64,000 nt of DNA from Yamagishiella unicocca (Eukaryota > Chlorophyta > Chlorophyceae > Chlamydomonadales > Volvocaceae): the NCBI GenBank assembly GCA_003116995.1, contig BDSL01000004.1, forward strand, positions 372,001 through 436,000, in the 5' to 3' direction. Position numbers and translations under genes: made by a program. Shown here one piece after another: positions 34,001 to 45,499 of the stretch; position 1 is the first letter of the stretch, and each line of letters begins with the position of its first letter. The notes below the pieces were generated by a model. That model saw nothing but the letters and a program-made list of their open reading frames with translations, was not told the DNA's origin and did no database searches.

Positions 34001-35669
34001 AATCCAGATCAATACGCCTGAGTCAATTACTCTGCGGTTACAGATAACAATTTGAGGAATGACGCATTTGGGCGCTCGTTGGCGCGTGCAAAAAACGCCC
34101 GACAGCCAGGGGTGCGTACGTGCCTTATGAATATCCCTAGGGACCAGTGCAGGATCCCACCTGAATGCACTTTGGATCCACGGAGCTGTCGCAGAGCAGT
34201 GTAGTGTTGAGGGCCAAGGTGGTGTAGCCTCCCACCTGCAAGGGACCCGCGGGTGCGGCGAAGGTGATCTGGAGCAACCCGCAGCGCAGGAGAGGCGCTC
34301 GGACCGCCACCAAAGCAGTGAAAGGGCGGGTGAGATGCCGTACGACGCCCCGAACCCGAGGCATTTACGATGTGGCCGTCGGAGGCGGACGCTGTACCTG
34401 GCCGTAATTGGGCAGCGTACTGGCGAAGTTCACCAGGCGCAGGGCGGGGCTGTAGCAGCGCTGCGTGCCGCGTACGTTTCCGGAGCTGGCGCTGCCATTG
34501 CTGACACCGACCCCTACGTCGGAGAGCACTGGCGCGGGGGTGGTGCCGTTGCCGGCGGCATCACCGTCGCCTTGCATAAGTGGCTCGCACCAGGTGCCGC
34601 CTTGGAGCCCCTCCGCAGATTGCGTGCCGGGGTGAGCGGCGGAGCGAGGTGACGATGTGTAGCCGCCGTACAGATCGTCGGGTGTGGGGCAGACGGTGTT
34701 GTGTAGCAGGCAGGAGTCGAAGATAATGGTGGCGCCAGCCGACTCAGATAAGAACTCGAGCGTCTCGTGCTGCACCCAGGTGCCCATGTTGGTGCCGGAG
34801 ATCTGGGGCCAGCAGGAAAGGGGCGAGGGAAGAGGAGGGCTGGAGATGTAGGACATGCATGTCCCGGGCGTGGAATGGTACCCCACTAAGTAGGCATCTG
34901 TATGGCGTGCCCTCCTGAACGCTTTAGGATTCGGACCCAGATGACCCACATGCACCGTTTTGCTGCGACTGCCGAACGACTCACATTCAGTGCGACCCAT
35001 AGCGCGCCGACCCACATCCGGCCCTATTTGGCCCGAACAATCGCACGCCGACCCACATCCAGTCCTGCCTGGCCCGACCCATATCGCGCCGACCCACATC
35101 GCGTCCTTCGCGCTCCTACATCAAGTCGCGATACGCCTCACCTCCAAGTTGCGCAGTACCAGCACCGCGCTGGGCGCCAGGTGCAGGCGGCCTTGCATGT
35201 TTGACAGGTCCACCCGCGGTATCCTCCAGCGTGGGCTGCCGCGGCCAATTGCGCCGCTGCTGCCATTCTTGCTGTCTTGGTCGCTGCTGTTGTTCAGGAC
35301 GCCATAAGGGCCTCGGACAAGGAGAGGTTGTCCAGTCAAAGTCAGCGTGAGGTTGCCGGCCCGCGGTCCTGAGAGGCTTGAGGCGTCTGTCGCGGCGTTC
35401 CCGCTGGGCCATGCCAAGGGGTCCGGCCAGTTGGTTGCGTTGAAGAGCAGGTCACCTTCAACGGTGAGGGTCAGCGGCGGGACGAGCTTAGTGAGCAGGT
35501 CGCGCAGCTGTTCAGCAGAGCGTATGGAAGCAGAAGCGCCTTCGGGTCGCTGCGTTTCAAGGTCGGCCTTGAAGGGCGCTGCAAGCAGCGACAGCTGCAG
35601 ATGGAGCGCGAAGACTGCAGCGACGCTTAATGATCGTAAGAGCTTGAGGATCAGCGGTGGTATCATCAT
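28051..35669 (-). CDS. Receptor-like TKL protein kinase A (non-RD, single-pass)
   Basis: Sixteen exons join in phase to 936 residues: 35669-35142, 34802-34398, 34268-34161, 33968-33749, 33454-33357, 33134-33040, 32805-32576, 32094-31970, 30922-30830, 30571-30404, 30314-30249, 29846-29751, 29511-29362, 28866-28776, 28457-28279, 28209-28051. The signal peptide follows MMIPPLIL. The ectodomain (about 1-410) has N-glycosylation sites and paired Cys. A transmembrane helix lies at about 412-433 (GGLVLVVGMAVVLA), followed by RRRR. Kinase domain: LLGAGSFGRV loop, CAVK lysine, VEREVQ glutamate, RHANVV, QELCDGG hinge, VVHGDLKAEN catalytic loop (Gly replaces the Arg of RD kinases), ADFGLSR and MPPESL in place of APE, then WELYTG and QRPTFEQ. 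All phosphotransfer residues are present. The most similar protein here is its divergent neighbour (36185-45070). The ligand is unknown. An upstream in-frame ATG at 35807 exists, but the signal peptide favours 35669. The exons at 33134 and 32805 are the least certain. Confidence 0.85.
29022..29229 (+). mobile_element. Small inverted-repeat element (MITE-like), copy 2, in kinase A intron
   Basis: The left end is GTCGTGACACAATACG. The right end GTATTGTGTCGCGGC is its imperfect reverse complement (12 of 15 bases). It sits wholly inside the intron 28867-29361. Its ends match copy 1 at 7404-7668; the interior has diverged. Confidence 0.6.
29343..29371. repeat. Perfect 13-bp inverted repeat over a kinase A 5' splice site
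   Basis: GACCACGCGGGTG, the loop ACC, then CACCCGCGTGGTC. The exon 12 donor (CGG/GTGGGT at 29362/29361) lies inside the palindrome, so a pre-mRNA hairpin would bury it. Confidence 0.7.
31020..31780 (+). mobile_element. Degenerate LINE (non-LTR retrotransposon) 3' fragment, antisense in kinase A intron
   Basis: One frame starting about 31042 encodes HHFWTCPVAQAVVDPL, the zinc-binding segment found after the reverse transcriptase of LINE ORF2. The match then continues in another frame with GVQQCVWDVVVLVAVSAME and VPNKVWEGVGPQHPL, a typical LINE ORF2 C-terminus in green algae. A frameshift near 31145-31165 and the lack of a reverse transcriptase core show it is dead and 5'-truncated. The T/G-rich tail to about 31780 is probably its 3' UTR. 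It lies within intron 30923-31969, opposite to the gene. The left and right limits are approximate. Confidence 0.65.
34932..35106 (-). repeat. ATGTGGGTCGG minisatellite in kinase A intron 1
   Basis: CCGACCCACAT (or GACCCAT/GACCCACAT variants) occurs about six times between bases 34932 and 35106. On the coding strand it reads ATGTGGGTCGG. The same word is repeated in introns of kinase B. Confidence 0.75.
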
Positions 35670-36184
35670 AAACCTGGATTTTCTGGTAAAGAAAGCCAAG
35701 TCAAATGCAGGGAAACGGCGAGCCGCCGTGGAAAACGGGCGTGAGTCGGTTTCCGGCTTCCGGAGGTACTTCGTCGCCAGATGAAACCGCGCGTCAGACG
35801 AATACATGCTGTACCTTGTCGCTATTTATGTGGGCTCAGGATCGAGCAGCGGCGCCCGTACCATTCTGATGCTTCCCGCCAGCCTCGTCGACCCATGTCG
35901 ACCTGGATCCATTAAGAGCCGATGTCGCGCGCCTGCCGTACATGCCGATGCGCATGTAAAAGCACAAGGCCGCGCACAAGCCCTCTCGCAAGCCTATTGT
36001 TTCAGCGCGATCACCCCGCACTTATTCACGGCTGTGATCCTTATCTTATATATATGGTACAAAGGCTGCTCACCCGCAGCCTCCCGCGTCGACCTTCTCC
36101 GTCTCTGGATCGTGCGCTACGCCAGCACGCAGTCGCATCACGAGCTTACCGCTTCGCGGTTAAGGCATTTCGGAGGACCGCGCA
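35670..36184. promoter_or_regulatory. Bidirectional 5' region of the paired receptor-like kinases
   Basis: The two start codons face away from each other with 515 bp between them. The region must contain both 5' UTRs and promoters. A TATATATAT stretch at about 36047-36055 lies 130 bases before the plus-strand ATG and could act as a TATA-like element. If the ATG at 35807 were used for kinase A, the shared region would shrink to about 380 bp. Confidence 0.55.
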
Positions 36185-39100
36185 ATGCGTCCACCATTCC
36201 GCGGCTTGAACGGAGCCGCGGCGCTGCTGCCCTTGCTAGGCCTGCTGTTTGCTGGGGTTTCGGCCTTCGCCGCGGCCCATGACGCTGACCCGTCCGTCCG
36301 CGTGGTGTTGAGCGAGGCTGAGTTCGCTGGCGCACTGGCGGACTCCACCGTGGCGCGTATCCTGGTCAACGCCACAGGAGGTCCGCTGGTCATGTCGCAG
36401 GCAAGTTCTGGTTCTCTGCTCAGTCGCGGCTGGGAGGGTCCACGGCAACTCGTGGTTCGGGGGGACGCGGCAAGCAGCGCGACCACGGGCACTTGCAGTT
36501 TCCCGGGCCGATGCTTGCAACCTGGGCTATTTAAATGCATTTGAGGCGCCTTCTGACCCGTTGGATAACATTTATTATTTAATTTGGGCAGATCCGGCCT
36601 CCGACCTGGCTGATTCCTCATCGCCCCGTTCCAGTCTAACCTTCTCCTTCCGCACCTGTCATTTTTGCCTCAGGCCTACTGGGCTCGATTCACTTCCCCC
36701 ATCGTCGTCAACCGCAGCGTCACCATCGAGCCCACCGCAGACAGCCCGCCGCTCCCCGTCTTCGATTTCGCCTACGTCGTCGGCAAGGCCCAGATCGCCG
36801 GCTGCGCTCCGCTGCCCGCTGCTCCGCTGCTCGTCCCCCCGTCAAACGGCTCCGGCCCCTCCATCCCGAATGCCGCAGCACCCGGCGGCCCTCCAACCTC
36901 TCCTATCGGCCGTACGCTTCTGGCCTCCAGCGACGACCACGCTGACGACCGAGTTGACGTAGACCCGCGCGGCGTCATGGTCACAGTGCGCGGCTTTGAG
37001 CTGCGCCGCATCCAGGTGGGCCGGGTCACGTCTTCATGTGGGTCGGTTCGGGTAATATCCCTATGAAGGGGAAACATTTCCATGTGGGTCAGTTAGGGTT
37101 CTGTCCCCATGTGGGTCGGCAAGTCAACGTTTTCATGTGGGTCGGCTCCGTGTGGATCAGGAGGGTAACGTATCATGGATCAGCTGGATATGGACTGGTA
37201 GGCAGGGCGATGCTCAAATGGGTTAGGGAGAGTCCGATGCATCTGGGTATGTGCATCACTTTTGTCTCATACCACCGTTTCACTTGCCCTCGCCCATCCC
37301 CACTGAACAGGTCCGCGTGTCATTTGGGTTCTGGGTCTCCCCTGGAAACTGCGAGCTGCGGGTCGAGGGCTGCATCAACCATCTGGAGGTGCGCCAGCCG
37401 GCGGGCAGAGGGGTGAAGGTGGAGGACAGGGCTGCAGGCAGGCCGGGGCAGCGCGAGGGAGGGAGGGAGGGAAGGGCAGCGCATCACTGCATTGGAATGT
37501 GGGTCACGAACGCAAAGCTGTACGTGTCGAGAGGGGAGGCAAGAAAGGGCGTTGCGGGCACGCACCGGTAATTTGATGGCAGGGCAAAGCGGCTTCATGT
37601 GTGCGGCTCCGTCCTGGGTGCCGCCCTTTCCCGGGTCGTAAGGCCATTGGGCCTCTCCCACATGCACCAGCGCCGTCCTGATTGCCCCTTGATGCTTCCA
37701 CGCACCGCGCGGACAACCCCAGGTGGCCATGCCCCGCTCCTTTGGAGAGCGCTTCTGGAGCTCCTCCCCTAGGCCCGGCATGTACGGCGCGCACGGCTGG
37801 CCTCAGGTGTTCAACTACCTGCCCACATTCTGCTACCCACACAACACAACCCAGTGCTACAGCCCGTCTACCGACATGTGGGACGTGGCGGTGATGAACC
37901 CACTCACGGTGAGCGGGGGGACAGCGTGGTGCATTGGAGGGTGGCGCGGCGGCTGCGCGCGATGAGGACGGTATGGTTATGTGCGTAAATATGATGCTAA
38001 TGAAAGTCGTTATGGCTGTGGTGCGTGCGATCATGTGGGTTTTGGGTCGTGATGCCGAGTGGACGCGGTGGAGTATTTTTCTCTGACGCGTGACTTATAC
38101 GGCCAAGCTAACCCCCACATGGAAGTTGACCGCATGGGTGCCGCGTTTAGGAGACGTCCAGGTAATCTAATCCTAGCAAACCCATAGCCGGTAAACATAT
38201 CCAAGCGGTCCGCCCGCAGCAGTAGTCCATACGTATCGCCGTCCTGGCCGCTTTAATGCTCGCGCCCAGACTCACCAACCACTCATCTCTCCTTCCGCTC
38301 CCGTCCTCTCTGCCTGCGCCCTCCGCTCCTCAGGATGTCAGCGGCGGCTACGTGCTGCACTACGTGCGCTCCATCGCCCACGGCGACGCCAACATGGAAG
38401 AGGTGCGTTGCCTCACAGCTGCACCCCTAGGGTCGCCAGAGATGGAACACAAGCTGCCCTGCTGCTACCTACACTAGGGAGCATCGTTGGTTGGCGGAAG
38501 TGGGAGTTCAGCAGCCTGGCTGGGTTGCTGTCGTAAGGGCTGCCGCCAACGGCTGCAACGAGACTGGAGTCCTGCGAATGCGCTTAGCCACACCGTCCTT
38601 AATCCCGGCCTCGGCCCCAGACAACCAAGCTGGCCCAACAATGGCCCGCACTGACATCTGCTGACTACCGGTGTCACCTGCTTGCTTCCCGCCGCCCACC
38701 ACCTCACCTCCTCCTTCCATGCCGACCGCGGGCCTCCGCAGGATTGCGTTCGCGTCATGTCGTACCCTGACTGCGTGCAACGAGCGCTGGCCAAGCTGCA
38801 CGGGCTGCCGTTGCCGGAGCAGGGCACCATCAGCGGCGCCGGGGGAGCGGTGGGTCTGGGGCGGGGTCGTCAGGGGCCGCCATGATAAGGCCACCGGGCA
38901 GCAGCCGGGAGGGCGGATCGGCGACGTACGGCCTCAATGGGAGGGGATGACGGCCGACCCACATGGCCTTCCCGGCAGACCCACATGCCCTCCCAGCCGA
39001 CACACATGGCCCTACCGGCCGACCCACATGGCCCTCGCACGCGCCAAATGCAGCTTTGGCGCGTGGGAGGGCCATGTGGGTCGGCCGGGAGTGCCATGTG

Positions 39101-42100
39101 GGTCGGCCGGGAGAGCATGTGGGTCGGCTGGGAGGGCCATGTGGGTCGGCCGTCAGCCACACGCTTGCTATCCCCTCCCTGGCCAGTGGGCATGGTTTTC
39201 CCGTTCTCCGTATCGCTCGTTTGTCCTCCGCTCAACACAACCGTTTCCAAACCCGCCCACTCGCCCGCCCTTATCATGTCAGGCCGCCGGCAACGGCAGC
39301 GCGTCCGCCACCCCACCGCCGGCCGTGAGCCACAGCCACAAGCCGCGCACCCAGCTGGCGGTGGTGCTGCCCCTGGCCATCGGGTTGCCCGCGGCGATGA
39401 TCGCGCTGGTGCTCTGCCGCTGCGTATATCTCGTGCGTGTACGGCAGTCCGAGTTCGACATGTTTGTGTACGACGACGAGGCCGGAGACGGCAACCCCGG
39501 CAACACGTCCAGCAGCGCGTCTCGTCGCATGTGTGTCCAAGGGGGGTTGAGAGGAAACTCTGCGGGGCGGGTGACGGGAGCCGCCCTCTGCGCGGGCACA
39601 CGTCGTGCTAACTAACCGAAGGGTTTGACCCGGATGAAATGTGCGGGGGCGTTTTCCCTAACCGACGCCATTGAGTCATAAGCCATCTGCTTTCCTTGCA
39701 CGTGGATTCCGTATCCCACCAACTCCTTGCATGTTGCATCACCCTACCCCACCCATTCCGAACCTCGGTTACCTCTGCCGCTGCAGGCGCCGCATGCTGT
39801 CACTCCTGGGCTCCCTGGCCACACCCGCCTGGGGCTCCGCGTCAGGTGCCTCAGCCCGCAACCGCGCCGCGCTGCTCGACAGCACCAGCACGCCGGGAAG
39901 CCGTCCAGGCGACGGCAACGGTGGCCGCGGCGGTGTGTACGCAACTGGCTTTGTGGCGCTCCTTACCGGCCCCAATGGCATCGCGATTGGGAGCCTGCTG
40001 GGCAGCGGCTCCTTCGGGAAGGTCTTCGAGGGTGGGTGGACGGCGGGTGGGCTTAGGGGCGAGTATGAGTTGCTTGGCTGGTGTGCGGACGCGTGCGTAA
40101 ATGTATGTGGGCCGCGGTGGATGACGTGACCGCAGCTAGCTAGCCCACACCAGGACCTACTTCGCCAGGTCCTGTTCGCCCAGCCCGACACCGTGGTGCG
40201 CGCCCTCCCTGTACACCCCTGCCGACGCGCAGGCATGTGGGGAGGCCGCCGAGTGGCCGTCAAGGTGGTAGCGACCAGCAGCAGCCAGGACGACGACAAG
40301 GTGGGGGCAGGAATTAGCGGACTAGGGAGGGCAGCGGGGCCGTCCAGGAGGCAGGCAGAGCCACCGGCTGGGTGTGGTGCAAGCGCGCACAGGGGGCGAG
40401 GACTGTGGAAACTCATCCAGGCAAACTCCAGGGTATTTGTCCCATACCTGGCCAGGCGCCTGCTCAGTGCGCCCTTGCGTCTCTCGCAACTCATCCCAAC
40501 TACACACGCAAGCCGGGCCCCCTCGACCCTCCCGACCTCTCCTGACCCCCCTCGCCTCCTCGTCCTGCCTCCCCCCAACCCCGGCATGCGCACTCCACCG
40601 CGTGTCCGCAGCCTTTTCGCCAGCTACTTTCCGCCCTCCGTTTTCGATGTCGTGTCACCGGGTCTTCTCGCCACCCCACCAATGTAACCCGACAGGTCCA
40701 GCGGGAGGTACGCCTGACCTCGGACCTGCGGCATCCCAACATCGTGGCCACCCTCACCTCGGCCCGCGTGGGCCCCGCCAGCCGCACCGCCCTCCTGACG
40801 ACCGTGCGCGAGGATGCCTCTGCCTCATCCCCCGCCTCCGCCTCCGCGGCCGTCTCCGCTCTATCAGTGGACACCCCGCCCGATGCTGCCACCGCCAAGT
40901 CAGCCCAGTCAGCCACCTTCGCCGCCAAGTCCTCCCAATCGGCCACCTCCGCCGCCAAGTCCGACGCCGCTGCGGCACTGGCCTCATCCTTTTCTGCGTC
41001 CGTTACTCACACGGGCAGCAGCTCCGGCGGCACTCCGGGGTCATCTAGGCGCACTGGCGCTGCCTCAGCCTCGCCTTCCCCAGGTGAGTCGGAGCTGTGC
41101 CTCTATGTCTAGATAGTACCGGCGGGCTTCGGTACCGCGCATGACGGGTCAGGATGTCTACGGGAAGGGGTACGAGCTGAAACACGTTGTTGAGCACTGT
41201 AAAGAGGCATGTAAAAGTCACTAGAGTAACCTGTCACCCTTATTTGTGGCCTTGTAACAAGTTGGAACTGACTCAGCCCCGTCCTCCATCCCATAGGCAA
41301 CGGCAAGGCATCACCCATCGCCGCCTTGTTCCGAGGCCTCTTTGGCAAGCGCGGCGGCAACGCCGTGCACACATCCCCGACCCGTGCCGCCCTAGCTCCC
41401 GCCGTCATCACTGACGCGAAGGTCGACGCCAGCATTGCCGCAGACGTTACCATCGTGGCATCAACCAAGAAGACAGCCTCAACTGAGGCGGCAGCAAGCC
41501 CCGCCGCCAACCGCCGCATTGACATCGTCGCCGCCGCCGCCTCTCCGGCGCTCATCCCTCGCGACACGGCCGCGCGGCCCGGCGGAGCTGCCGAGAGTGC
41601 CACAGCCGCCAAGGTCCCGGTGGACATGGACACGTATGATGCCACCGTGCCGCCGTACAGCCCGGCGCCGTCGTCAATCGTCATCACCCCCGTGCCACCC
41701 GGAAGTGAGTGTGCGGTGTGAGCAGCAGGGCTAGGTGCGTGGTGGCACCTTGGCGAACGTGCACAGCTAGCTTGCGGAGGTGCGGCAGGGCGAACGTGCA
41801 CAGCTAGCTTGCGGAGGTGCGGCAGGGCGAGCGTCCACAGCAAGCTTACGGAGGTGCGGCAGGGCGAACGTCCACCGCTAGCCTTGCGGACGTTCACACC
41901 CTGTCACGAGGCACGTGACGTGGAGCGCCCACCGGGATGCCCCACCTAACTCTGCCATCAACCCGTCCCCCGCCCCCCTGTATCCCCGCGCAGCCCGCCC
42001 TGGCACGCCCCGCCCGCCCATGTCGAGCTCCTCCAACGCCTTCTTCGGCCACTCCTCCGCCGCAAACGCCATCGCCACCATGGTGACTCCGGGCGCCACC

Positions 42101-45070
42101 CCACGGGCCACCCCAGCCGCCGCGGCGCCCCCGCGCCGCTCCCTGTTTGAGATCACAGCGGCACCCTGCTCGCCACTCCCCGTGCGCAACCTGTGGGGCG
42201 GCTCGGCCTCGCCAAGCCCCATGAAGCTGGACCAGCAGCAGCAAGCCCGGCAGCCTCAGGAGCTGGAGCAGGCGGGTGAGACGTGGATTGTACTGGAGCT
42301 GTGCGATGGAGGCTCGCTGGCGGCGGCAGTCTCCCGCGGCGAGTTCCGAAAGGCCGGCGGAAACGGCCTGGACATGGTGAGTGGGCACGGAGGGTAGTGG
42401 CTTTTGGCTCTTGGTAGGGGTTCGAGGAAGACCCGACGAGGCTCTTGGTAGGGGGGCACTGTGGTTGATGCCGCGCCTCAGCTCATTATAGCCTGGAGAA
42501 AACGTTGCACTGCAGTAAGCAGCGGGGCTAGGATGCCGCAGAGCGGATAGCAGCTGGGGTAGAGCGCGCAAATGGCCGCGGGGTACGATGCCCACGGCAT
42601 CACCGCCGCAAATAATCTCATGTTGCCCCACGCCCCTGCCTCACCCGCCAGGCCCCTCACACCCCTCCTGGCGTCCCTACCTACCCCGCTCCCTGCTCCT
42701 TCCCTCCCTGCAGCCAGGCGTGCTGGCCGTCCTGCGAGACATCAGCCGGGGCATGGCCTACCTGCACAGCAAAGACATCATCCACGGCGACCTCAAGGCG
42801 GAGAACGTGATGCTCTGCTCGCAGACGACCCCCGTCCAGTCGGTCGTCAGCCGCGGCAGCGGCCGTAAGATCGGCAGCAGCGGTAGCGGGAGCGCCTGGT
42901 GGAGGCTCAGCGCTAAATCCGGCGATGGCGCAGGCGTTACGCCGGTCACCGCCGCGTCGTCGAGCGCGGTGGGGGTGTCGGTGGCGGCGAGCGCCAGTGG
43001 CCTGTACGGCACCCCCGGAGGCACCTCATGCGTGGCGGAGGGCGGCCTCGACAGCTTCCGCTACATCGCCAAGGTGGGAACGGGGCCGTGCTGATGGGGC
43101 ATAATGCTTCTCCACGAGTTGACAAGAGGATTGCCGGCTCCGTACGGAACCTTTTTAGCACGATTACCTAAAAGCCCATGACCCTGCCCTCGGGCCCGTG
43201 CTGGCTCGCCCTGTACCGTGAAGTGCTGTAGAGGCGCACGCCCCCCCATCCCGGCCCGCCCTTCTTCGATGTTCCGTAACCACTCCGTGTTCTCACTCGC
43301 TCTCTTCACTGCAGGTGTGTGACTTTGGCCTCAGCAGGTCGCTGGACCCCGGCCACACCCACCTGCGCACCGCGGCTGCTGGCAGCGTCTCCCACATGGC
43401 TCCAGAGACCCTCATGCGCGGCGAGATGCGGAAGGAGGCGGACGTGTACGCGTTCGGCATCCTCCGTGAGTGGCAGGGAGGGGGCGAGTGGCCTGGGAGT
43501 AGGGATGGGAGGCCGCAGACCCCGCGGACCGCCGCCTCACGGGCTTGGGTTCTGGCAGGCATGCAGGTACTGGGCTCCTCAGTTCACAGCTTAAAAGCAC
43601 CTTAATGCCTATAGGGCACCATCAGGCATCACTCTTATTCTACCTTATGCTATCTTGTGCGGCTTACAAACCTACACCCCTTCAAACGACCCTCCCCCGC
43701 GCACCCAATCTCCGCCCCTTTTCCCACGCCTGCTCTCACCCTCCACGCCCGCAGTGTGGGAGCTGTGCACTGGCGCCAAGGCCTACTGCGGCATGTCGCA
43801 CGGCGAGGTGGTGCAGGCGGTGGTGCTGCGCGGCCAGCGGCCCCAGCTGTCGCCTCACACTACGCAGGGCCGCGCCATGCCTGAGCCCCTGGCGGAGCTC
43901 GCCGCCGAGTGCTGGGCGGCGGCTCCCGATGCGCGCCCCTCTTTCGAGGAGGTGCTCTACCGCATTGACTGCCTAGCCATGCCAGTGGCAGTGGTCATGG
44001 TCGGCGGAGGCGGTGGCGTATACCAGCAGTCGGAGGCAGCGGCGATTGCAGGCGCAGGCTCCGGGGCTGAGCCTCGTTCGAGTGCGGCAGTGCTGAATGC
44101 ACCCGCACAGGAGATCATGGTGCCCGTGGGCGGCGGCGGTCTGATTGGAGCCATGAAAGCCGCGAGGATGGGCGCGGCAGCGGCAGCAGCAGCAGCCGGC
44201 CTTGTTTCCGCGACGCACATGACCTCCGCGGCGGGCGGCTCTTCCTTCCGCTCGGCGGTTTCTCCTGCCCAGGGCTTGCCTGGGCTGTTAGCCCACATGG
44301 CCAAACTGGCCCGGAAGGGGAGCAACAAGGGCCCGAGCGCCAAGATCAACAATGCCGTCGGCATCGCCTCGCTTGACAGCTGCGATCCCAGCAGCAGTGC
44401 GATCGACAGCAGTGCCGCATTCGCCGCCGCAGCTGCGGGCCTGGGGACCAACCGCAGCGGCCCCTTTGCAAGCGGCCGCAGCGGCAATCAGGCAATGCAG
44501 TACCTTAACGTGGTGGGCCCATGGGAGACTGCCAGGGTGGACTCGTCAAGGGCCGTGCAACATGGCAACGAGTACGACGCCGATGACGGCGGTGGCGATC
44601 CAAATGCTGATGCTGCTGTGGAGCATAGCCAAGAGCAGCAGCTGGCAGAAGGCGAGTACGGCTCTCCCGCGCGTCCCATTTCCAACACCATGGCAACGGC
44701 AGCCATTGCGGCAGCAGCAGCCAGCCCAGGCGTAGCCATCATTGTTCGCTGCGGTGGCAGCGCCACTGGAGAGGAGCCCACGGCTCTACCGGGATGCTCC
44801 AGCACGTCCAGCATCTTCAGTCCGCGTCGTGACAACCTGGAGTTGCGGCGACAGTGGGAGAGTGTACCGGGAGCAGCAGGTGAGGGTACACAGCCACCGG
44901 TTGAGAAGGGCGAGGGAGAGATTGAGATGCCCTCCCTCCTTGACCGAATCAGCTTCGGCCGCGCGCTGAAGGTGGTGATTCCCGGTGCGACTGCCTCAGC
45001 CTCCCAGCAGCACGTCCGCACAGGCGTAGCCGAAACCGAGCTGTCGGGGGCTGTTTGTGACGCGGTGTAA
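36185..45070 (+). CDS. Receptor-like TKL protein kinase B (non-RD, large insertions)
   Basis: Fifteen exons join in phase to 1521 residues: 36185-36400, 36674-37015, 37311-37388, 37723-37908, 38334-38402, 38742-38849, 39283-39530, 39787-40031, 40233-40300, 40696-41083, 41297-41704, 41994-42376, 42714-43073, 43315-43465, 43755-45070. The signal peptide ends near AFAAAHD. The ectodomain (about 25-355) has paired Cys. A transmembrane helix (about 358-381) follows THxxAVVLPLAIGLP-type sequence. Kinase motifs: LLGSGSFGKVFEG, VAVKVV, REVRLTSDLRHPNIV, VLELCDGGS, IIHGDLKAEN (non-RD), CDFGLSR, MAPETL, WELCTG and ARPSFEEV. Two low-complexity insertions stand out: about 340 residues between beta4 and beta5, and about 75 residues between the catalytic loop and DFG. 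A 370-residue Ala/Ser/Gly-rich tail follows. The residues needed for catalysis are present. Intron 1 would use a GC donor (CAG/GCAAGT at 36401). Confidence 0.87.
37033..37150 (+). repeat. ATGTGGGTCGG minisatellite in kinase B intron 2
   Basis: CATGTGGGTCGG and close variants occur four times in about 110 bases. The word and orientation relative to transcription are the same as in kinase A intron 1, and the two introns sit at a similar place in the ectodomain. Confidence 0.75.
38949..39154. repeat. 206-base foldback: two 100-base arms with a 6-base loop, in kinase B intron 6
   Basis: Arm 1 is 38949-39048 and arm 2 is 39055-39154, separated by TGCAGC. By eye the arms match at about 91 of 100 positions with no gaps, and several mismatches would be G:U pairs in RNA. 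The arms are built from CCGACCCACATGGCC / GGCCATGTGGGTCGG units. The foldback lies wholly inside the intron 38850-39282. Confidence 0.9.
41753..41890 (+). repeat. 37-bp tandem repeat in kinase B intron 11
   Basis: About 3.7 copies of GCGAACGTGCACAGCTAGCT followed by TGCGGAGGTGCGGCAGG. The first two copies are identical and the last two have drifted. Confidence 0.85.
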
Positions 45071-45494
45071 GGGGCGACACAAGTAATTGCACTGACTCAC
45101 AGAATAAGTGACGTTCACCCTAGATGCTCCTGTGTACTGATGCATTGTAGCGGTTGGACACGCGTTTGCCGTATAGGACTCCAGTGCGTGTGGGATGGTG
45201 TGCGAAGCCACGCACACACCGGAGGGGGCTTTTTTCTAGGGCAAGACTTGTGAGCGGCATCCTTGAGGGAGCCGCTTATCAAGAACAAATGTGGCGTCGT
45301 TCAGTCGTCACTATGCACTGTTATTTGTGCTGCAACAAAATGCCTGACTTGGATCTGTCACGGATGCGTATCGGTTCGGGGTTCCGCAATTAGGCGGGAA
45401 CAAGTTGATCTGGGCTTGAACGAGTAAGAATAAGGCAATGTACGGCACTAGCTACGAACACCTTAAACCAATACCACTTGGTATTGAGGAGCAT

Positions 45495-45499
45495 TGTAA
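45495..45499 (+). terminator. Candidate poly(A) signal TGTAA of kinase B
   Basis: It lies about 425 bases after the stop. A TGTAA also overlaps the stop codon itself, which is too early to be used. Confidence 0.4.

Noticed and set aside
35670..35807. Upstream ATG at 35807 as the start of kinase A
   Set aside because: It would add 46 basic, hydrophilic residues before a clear signal peptide (MMIPPLILKLLRS), which would then be internal.
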